This document shows, in pieces, positions 59,098-64,000 of a stretch of 64,000 nucleotides of DNA. Position numbers and translations under genes: made by a program. Origin of the DNA: an uncultured Roseburia sp. (GTDB taxonomy: Bacteria; Bacillota; Clostridia; Lachnospirales; Lachnospiraceae); assembly GCA_945787015.1 (NCBI GenBank), contig CALZGM010000008.1, positions 40,053 through 104,052 of the forward strand, read 5' to 3'. The notes below the pieces were generated by a model. The model searched no databases. It saw nothing but the letters and a program-made list of their open reading frames with translations, and was not told where the DNA came from. Within the stretch, counting starts at the first letter, position 1. Each line of letters opens with the position of its first letter.

Positions 59098-59128
59098 AAC
59101 CCTAGTAACTACTAGGGTTTATTTTTTT
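59098..59128 (+). terminator. Terminator of the tRNA operon
   Basis: AACCCTAGT/ACTAGGGTT stem, loop AACT, then a T-rich tail. Confidence 0.85.
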
Positions 59129-59141
59129 GCATCGAAAAGAA

Positions 59142-59167
59142 CTACCCCGGAATTCCTTCCGGGGTAG
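59142..59167 (-). terminator. Strong hairpin, likely terminator of the LysR gene
   Basis: CTACCCCGGAA and TTCCGGGGTAG with a 4-base loop. On the minus strand it is followed by a T-rich stretch and lies 130 bases beyond the LysR stop. Confidence 0.65.
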
Positions 59168-59296
59168 AAAAATATTATTTACATTCAAAGTCTATAGGAC
59201 TGTCAATGAGAGTTGCAGCCTGAAATTCATGTCTGTGATTATCTCCTTTTTCTTTTACAATATGAGAAAGGAAAAGGAAATGTGAATTTTCAGTTA

Positions 59297-60172
59297 TCAG
59301 ATACTCTTATATTTCTCCACAATATGATTGTACATCGTGCGCACCGCAGGAGCCATGAACTCCAGATTCAGCGCAGCAATCCCAATAATACGTGCAGCAT
59401 CCGGTTCAATAGGGTAGCAGTCTACCTCATAAGGAATATCACGCATAACAAGCTCAGGCATCAGGCAAATGCCGAAGCCTTTTTCAACAAGAGCAACGGT
59501 GGATAAGTCGTCCACAACATGGTAATGCGACTGGATATTTAGCGAATTTTCTTTTAAGAAGTTCTGAATGTCAGCGTCGGTACACTCGCGTTGTGTAACA
59601 AACTGGTGGTCTCGCATATCCTCAGTGGTAACGAATTTTTTATCGGCATCTGAAATGGTATCCTTTGGAAGAACACATAAAAGCGGGTCGCGGTAAAGTG
59701 GTTCAATTGGGATGTCTTTTGCGCTGGATACGGACAAAAATCCCAAATCAACCACACCGGTTTTAATCCAATAGGAAACGTCATCATAGGTTCCCTGAAA
59801 AACTTCGATTTCAATTTCCGGATACAGAGCTTGAAAGGAATCCATGATATCAGGTAGCCAGTTGGTACAGACACTGGAAAAAACGCCGATTTTTACTTTG
59901 CCCTGTTTTAAGCCATTGAATTCGGCGATGGCCTGTTGCAAGCTTTCATCACTGTTTAGCACAGCGTTTACATACGGCAGAAGATGCTCGCCGTAATTGG
60001 TTAAGGTAATGCCGGATTTACTTCTGGTCAGCAGAGAAAAGCCCAATTCATTTTCCATGGAAGAAATCGCATGGCTGATTGCGGATGGTGTGAGACCTAA
60101 GATATCCGCAGCCTTGTGAAAGCTTCCGATTTCAGCAACTGTTTTAAAAACCTGATAGGTAAGTAATGTCAT
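59297..60172 (-). CDS. LysR-family transcriptional regulator
   Basis: A 291-residue regulator: N-terminal winged HTH (TYQVFKTVAEIGSFHKAADI, then LTPSAISHAISSMENELG) and a type-2 periplasmic-binding-like sensor domain (VKIGVFSSVCTNWLPDIM). The true ATG is at 60,172, behind AAGGAGG; the frame is open further upstream but through the repeated leader. The target genes are unknown; the divergent ispF gene is one candidate. Its 5' leader is almost identical to that of the DIP1984-like gene in the mobile element. Confidence 0.9.
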   Translation of the reverse strand: MTLLTYQVFKTVAEIGSFHKAADILGLTPSAISHAISSMENELGFSLLTRSKSGITLTNYGEHLLPYVNAVLNSDESLQQAIAEFNGLKQGKVKIGVFSSVCTNWLPDIMDSFQALYPEIEIEVFQGTYDDVSYWIKTGVVDLGFLSVSSAKDIPIEPLYRDPLLCVLPKDTISDADKKFVTTEDMRDHQFVTQRECTDADIQNFLKENSLNIQSHYHVVDDLSTVALVEKGFGICLMPELVMRDIPYEVDCYPIEPDAARIIGIAALNLEFMAPAVRTMYNHIVEKYKSI

Positions 60173-60175
60173 AAT

Positions 60176-60233
60176 CCTCCTTGTTTTGCGAAGCAAAATC
60201 CGAACCCGATGGTGAGGAGAGGATTTAGCCTCC
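60176..60233 (-). repeat. 58-nt leader of the LysR gene (pair at 4,023-4,080)
   Basis: Inverse copy of the element leader, 55 of 58 positions identical, including the hairpin with TTTTGC/GCAAAA arms and the ribosome binding site. Confidence 0.85.
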
Positions 60234-60289
60234 AAATAATAGAAACTGTAATCAGTGTAACATTTTTTTTAATAAGAAAAAAGAGTTTG

Positions 60290-60317
60290 TTGTTTTTACG
60301 GGATAAAAAGGTATAAT
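60290..60317 (+). promoter_or_regulatory. Promoter of ispF
   Basis: TTGTTT, 16 bp, TATAAT, 31 bases before the ATG. Confidence 0.55.
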
Positions 60318-60347
60318 AAAAAGAGATAATGAAAAAGGAGAAATGAT

Positions 60348-60884
60348 ATGAGAGTTGGAATGGGCTATGATGTTCATAAATTGGTAGAAGGCAGAGATTT
60401 GATTATAGGTGGCGTGAAGATTCCGCATACTTTGGGATTGCTGGGGCATTCCGATGCAGATGTGTTGCTACATGCAATTATGGATGCGCTGCTTGGCGCC
60501 GCAGCATTAGGAGATATCGGAAAGCATTTTCCTGACACAGACCCGGCATATAAAGGAATTTCAAGTATCAAGTTATTAGAACATGTACGCACTTTAATTG
60601 AGGAAAAAGGGTTCGTGATTGAGAATATTGATGCAACCATTATTGCACAGAAACCGAAGATGCGTCCACACATTCCCCAGATGGAAGAAAACATTGCAAA
60701 CGCTTTGCACATTGCGGTGGACCAGATTAATGTAAAAGCAACCACGGAAGAAGGACTTGGTTTTACAGGAACGGAAGAAGGTATTTCTTCGCAGGCGATT
60801 TGCTGCCTTAGCACGATTTATGAAAACAGTGTGGCGGTGGCAGACAGTGAAAGCCCTTGTGCCGGATGCAGGGGAAGACAATAA
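60348..60884 (+). CDS. ispF: 2-C-methyl-D-erythritol 2,4-cyclodiphosphate synthase
   Basis: A 178-residue enzyme of the MEP isoprenoid pathway with metal ligands D8, H10 (GYDVHKL) and H42 ([12 protein letters not shown]), plus the signature [15 protein letters not shown]. It has a ~20-residue C-terminal extension with CAGC not found in most homologues. RBS AAAGGAG. Confidence 0.92.
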   Translation: MRVGMGYDVHKLVEGRDLIIGGVKIPHTLGLLGHSDADVLLHAIMDALLGAAALGDIGKHFPDTDPAYKGISSIKLLEHVRTLIEEKGFVIENIDATIIAQKPKMRPHIPQMEENIANALHIAVDQINVKATTEEGLGFTGTEEGISSQAICCLSTIYENSVAVADSESPCAGCRGRQ

Positions 60885-60906
60885 AAAATAGATAGAAACG
60901 ATGAAT

Positions 60907-60934
60907 GGGGGATTTTCATATTAGAAAATCCCCC
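60907..60934. terminator. Bidirectional terminator between ispF and yibE/F
   Basis: GGGGGATTTTC and GAAAATCCCCC with a 6-base loop, between convergent genes. Confidence 0.8.
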
Positions 60935-60945
60935 ATAAATTTTGG

Positions 60946-62088
60946 CTATTTTTTGGCTAATGCGATAGAACTGAAAATCGCAGTTAAAGGGATGGATAAT
61001 ATCACACCAATACTGCTTGAAATACTGCTGATAATTTCGATTGAAAGATAGGCAGAACTTATAAATTGATTGGAAGAAAGTCCCAAACTATACAAGTAAA
61101 TAATTAAAACGAGGTCGCTGCCTAAAAGTGCCAGAATCAAAGTGTTTGTCATAGTACCAACCATGTCTCGGCCAATATTCATACCGGAACGGAATAAGTC
61201 GCGGCGGGTAAGAGCTGGATTTGCCAGACTTACTTCCGATAAAGAGGAGGAAATGCCCATGGTAACATCCATGACAGCACCTAATGTGCTAATCACAACA
61301 CCTCCTACTAAGAGCCCCTTAATTCCAAGCGGTATTCCCATCTGGTTCAACTGTAAAAGTGCTTCTGCGTCATTTACACGCATGCCATTCATACGAAGCA
61401 GGCTTTGGGCAAGAAGCCCAAAGAGCAGAGCGGCTGCAGTTCCGGAAATAGTGCCAAGCATAGCACAAACGGTTTTTTTCTGAAGGCCTCCAAGAATTGC
61501 TAAAGTAACAATTGTAATATAGGCGCATACAAGAAAAATAGTTGTTAGCGTAGGTGCACCTTTCATTAATGCAGGAATGAGGATGCCAAATAAGCAGGCC
61601 AGCGTAATGAATAAACCGAGTAAGGATTTTGCACCGGTTTTTCCACCAATTAATATGGTTGCAAGCATAAATAATCCGATGACGATAAGTAAAGGAAGGG
61701 TGCGATTAAATTCGTACACAGTACCAGTATGGGTACCGTCAGCATATGTGGAAATGATTAAAACAGCTGAATCGCCGGCTTTTAGGGGAACCGAGTACAG
61801 AGGACCAACGTAATTGCTTACCTGCAGGGTCTGACCCTTATATTGCCCGGAGGTTACTTCAGCAAGCAGAAGTTGTTCACCACGCCAGCTGTTATCTGAG
61901 TGGGGATCAAGTTCTGTGCTGTCAGACAAAATCATAGTTACAGTGGCAGTTTCGTATTCGGCATATTCTTCTGCGGCCAGGTTTCCTTCTTCCTTTGGTC
62001 TTACCAAAAAAAATGTGAATATAAATAGGAGCAAGGCCGCCAGATAAAGTATATAAAGAGAAAAATTTTTTCTTGCGTTTTTCTTCAT
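60946..62088 (-). CDS. YibE/F family membrane protein
   Basis: A 380-residue protein with one N-terminal anchor (LYILYLAALLLFIFTFFLV), an extracytoplasmic beta-rich domain (~residues 30-125, with GQTLQVSNYVGPLYSVPLKAGD) and seven predicted membrane helices in the YibE/F domain. The family is conserved in Firmicutes, function unknown. ATG 62,088 is preferred; a TTG six codons upstream is part of the ribosome binding region. Confidence 0.88.
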   Translation of the reverse strand: MKKNARKNFSLYILYLAALLLFIFTFFLVRPKEEGNLAAEEYAEYETATVTMILSDSTELDPHSDNSWRGEQLLLAEVTSGQYKGQTLQVSNYVGPLYSVPLKAGDSAVLIISTYADGTHTGTVYEFNRTLPLLIVIGLFMLATILIGGKTGAKSLLGLFITLACLFGILIPALMKGAPTLTTIFLVCAYITIVTLAILGGLQKKTVCAMLGTISGTAAALLFGLLAQSLLRMNGMRVNDAEALLQLNQMGIPLGIKGLLVGGVVISTLGAVMDVTMGISSSLSEVSLANPALTRRDLFRSGMNIGRDMVGTMTNTLILALLGSDLVLIIYLYSLGLSSNQFISSAYLSIEIISSISSSIGVILSIPLTAIFSSIALAKK

Positions 62089-62192
62089 ATGTAAAAGTCC
62101 TTTCAAAAATAAGTGATGTAAAAAGAATAGTCCATCGTTTGGATGGTGTCAAGTGAGCATAGCAGAGTAGGGGAAAGAAGAAATGGCGTTTG

Positions 62193-62226
62193 TTACTATT
62201 CACTGGCAAGCCAGTAAACAGTAACC
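62193..62226. repeat. 34-bp imperfect palindrome, copy 2
   Basis: Arms GTTACTATTCACTGGC and GCCAGTAAACAGTAAC around AA; inverse copy of the element at 51,797. Confidence 0.75.
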
Positions 62227-62227
62227 T

Positions 62228-62273
62228 TCGCAGGCTTATTTATAGTTTTGCTTCGCAAAAGAAGCCTGCGAAC
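62228..62273. repeat. Nested double hairpin
   Basis: Outer stem TTCGCAGGCTT/AAGCCTGCGAA (11 bp, perfect) encloses TTTTGCTTCGCAAAA, the same small hairpin as in the shared 58-nt leader. Confidence 0.7.
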
Positions 62274-62601
62274 TCCTGAATCATGTTCTTCGGCAGCCAA
62301 TCAGCAAGTGATTGGCTACCGTGTGAAAAGTAACTGAAGTTTTACAAAGTTTTTACAGGAAAAGATATAAAATAGTACAAAGGTTTACTTGTCCGCCGTG
62401 GAAAAACATGGTAAAATGCTAATAGCATGAGAGAGTGTGCGCTTCGTTCATTTTGAAAATGGCATATTCTACAATTGCTTAAAAAAGTATACAAAAAGGC
62501 ACAGGAAAAATTGTTACAAATGACAAAATGTTCGTCTGTGGCAAACAAAAGGACAAATGTCCTACGAGTTTTTGTATCATTTTTTTAATATTAAATTAAA
62601 T

Positions 62602-62676
62602 GTAACTATTCAGAACCACTTAGAATAAGATAAGCAGAATCGTCATGCTTGCATGTAAGAGGGACTGAATAGTTAC
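62602..62676. repeat. 75-bp element bounded by a perfect 12-bp inverted repeat
   Basis: GTAACTATTCAG and its exact complement enclose 51 bases, 38 bases before the start codon of the secreted protein. The ends resemble those of the 34-bp palindrome (GTTACTATTCA). Confidence 0.65.
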
Positions 62677-62713
62677 ACCTAAACGTAAAAAGAAAGAAGG
62701 AGAAAAAGCGTTA

Positions 62714-64000
62714 TGAAAACAGCGAAAAGAAGAGTTTTGTCGTTTGTAATGGCGTTACTTGTGGTCATGACCACCGTGTTTGGACATGTTGACTACAATG
62801 TTAAGGCGGAAACAACGACAGAAAAGACCACTTCTACAATTGCAGCATGGCAATATGCATCTTCAGCGGATGGACCAACTCAATTACCAGCCAATGCTAC
62901 AACTGGTTCAGGGACAATTAAGGTAGAGGGGGCTACTTATGTGGCATATCAGAAGAATGGATTTGCCGCAGATAATTGGAATACTGACTGTAGCGGTAAA
63001 TGGATTGTATCCGTTAATGCAGTAAATTTTTCGGACATTACATTAACGTCTGATTTGCGTACTACTTCTAATGGGCCGGCAAATTGGAAACTAATGTATC
63101 GAATTGCAGGTTCAACGGATTGGTTGACAATAAATGATTCGACCCGTACTCTCACAAGTAAGAATATTGTTGAAGAGGCTTGGAAAGACTTTGCGTTACC
63201 GAGTCTATTGGATGGTAAAGAATTCGACTTGGCTATTGCAGTTGCAGATGAGAAAAATATAAGTGGCGGAACTTTTAGTTGTGCTACAAATGCAAACGCG
63301 AATGTTAGAAACATCATTATAAAGGGCCTTAATAGTGACGTTGGAAATGCCGATGGGGAAAAGAAAACTGTTGCAATTGCTACTGCACTTGCAGCAACAG
63401 AAGGTAAATTCACGGTAAAGGGTGTGGTAACACTTATTGATGGTCAGAACATTTATGTGCAGGATGCAACCGGAGCAATCTGTGTTCGTATGGCATCAAA
63501 ACCTTCTGACATAGCATTAGGTGATACAATTATCGGAACTGGCAGCAAAACAGTATACAATGGTCTGCCACAGCTTGGATCAGGAACTTATGAGAAGTCA
63601 GAAGGACTTACACTTTCTGCAAAAGAGACAACAATCGATGCATTAACCACAGCTGATATTGCGACATATGTACAGCTTAAGAATGTGGAAGTTACAGTAA
63701 TTGATGATAATAATGGTGCTTATACAACTCCGAATATTACAGTAACTGATGGAACAAACAGCATTCAGATTTATAAAGCAGTTGTAGATAAAACGGATGG
63801 AACGAATTGGGATGTTCAGGTTGGCGATAAGATTGATATAAAGGCAGCAGTAGGTATTAATAATACAACATTGCAGCTTCGTAATACATCAGCAAATGAA
63901 ATTACAAAAGTATCATCAACGCCTACCTATAACAAGATTTCTGAAGCACTTGCAGCAACAGAAGGTGAATTCACGGTAAAGGGTGTGGTAACACTTGTAG
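62714..64000 (+). CDS. Secreted protein with tandem OB-fold-like (DUF5689-type) repeats, 3' end outside window
   Basis: The frame opens at ATG behind AGAAGGAG and runs to the window edge without a stop (429 codons seen). A signal peptide (KRRVLSFVMALLVVMTTVFG) is followed by a ~170-residue domain with TLTSDLRTT and LMYRIAGSTDW, then a repeat unit beginning ALAATEGKFTVKGVVTLIDG and QNIYVQDATGAICV, in the style of DUF5689/OB-fold modules of secreted nucleases. The unit starts again at 63,946. It is likely a cell-surface or released nuclease/phosphatase, but no catalytic domain lies in the visible part. Confidence 0.75.
63385..63996 (+). repeat. In-gene tandem repeat, period 561 bp
   Basis: 63,385-63,435 recurs at 63,946-63,996 with one base change (AAATTC versus GAATTC). 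The period is 187 codons, one OB-fold-like unit; such DNA-level identity suggests recent duplication or ongoing recombination. Confidence 0.8.

Larger units (their letters stand above)
62107..62713. other. Repeat-rich region between yibE/F and the secreted protein gene
   Basis: About 600 bases without a gene. It holds the 34-bp palindrome (62,193), a double hairpin (62,228-62,273) and a 12-bp inverted repeat (62,602-62,676). Confidence 0.6.

Overview
The window comes from a low-GC Gram-positive anaerobe, most likely a Lachnospiraceae-type Clostridium (inferred). The basis is the strong AAGGAGG ribosome binding sites, frequent TTG/GTG starts, a four-subunit pyruvate:ferredoxin oxidoreductase, a cobalamin-dependent MetH without its reactivation domain, a YibE/F membrane protein and an orphan r1t-type holin beside tRNA genes. 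Two parts are sharply different: an AT-rich mobile region (1 to about 48,050) and an ordinary, more GC-rich chromosomal stretch (48,099 to 64,000).

The mobile region is the right-hand part of an integrative element. Its right end has a replication/integration block: three 25-bp palindromes, three ~70-bp direct repeats, an HTH/coiled-coil protein, a RepA_N initiator, a DnaC-type loader, Xis and a Tn916-type tyrosine integrase flanked by repeated CTGTCTTAA motifs. No relaxase or type IV secretion gene is visible; the left end lies outside the window. Almost everything else is conflict or defence cargo. In order it holds: an IetAS-like AAA ATPase and subtilase pair (1-2853); an XRE regulator, a DIP1984/DUF6847-like protein, a tRNA-like non-coding RNA and a NYN/PIN-like nuclease (3.5-5.9 kb); an OLD-like ATPase with a broken TOPRIM partner (6.2-7.9 kb); a metallophosphatase overlapping a TOTE-type primase-helicase-PLD protein (8.0-11.8 kb), followed by a chimeric lipoprotein that seems to start with the first codons of a lost recQ; a SWIM protein; a two-gene CBASS (13.3-15.8 kb); an AAA/PD-(D/E)XK protein; an XRE-rich small-gene cluster with a degenerate Fic protein (17.8-20.6 kb); a decayed SF1 helicase (20.7-23.6 kb); a helicase-HEPN protein with a zinc-ribbon partner (24.4-26.7 kb); SieB with a putative nuclease (26.9-28.9 kb); and a ~14-kb operon-like array with a MORC-type GHKL ATPase, Z1 ATPase, PD-(D/E)XK nuclease, AIPR protein, two C5-cytosine methylases, a Cro-like regulator, a Dam-type adenine methylase and an OLD-family ATPase/TOPRIM protein (29.2-43.6 kb).

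Small repeats tie the cargo together: a ~150-bp direct repeat at 13.1 and 24.1 kb, short repeats at other cassette borders, a palindrome with TGAGGT half-sites found four times in front of small genes, and hairpins that cover the ribosome binding site downstream of the two paralogous XRE genes. A 58-nt leader in front of the DIP1984-like gene recurs, 55/58 identical, in front of the chromosomal LysR gene.

The chromosomal part carries a low-molecular-weight phosphatase, rhodanese lipoprotein, NUDIX hydrolase, L-cysteine desulfidase, Cof-type HAD phosphatase, MetH and MsrA (a sulfur/methionine theme), then porCDAB, a holin-like gene, tRNA-Val and tRNA-Met, a LysR regulator, ispF, a YibE/F protein and the start of a large secreted OB-fold repeat protein cut by the window edge.
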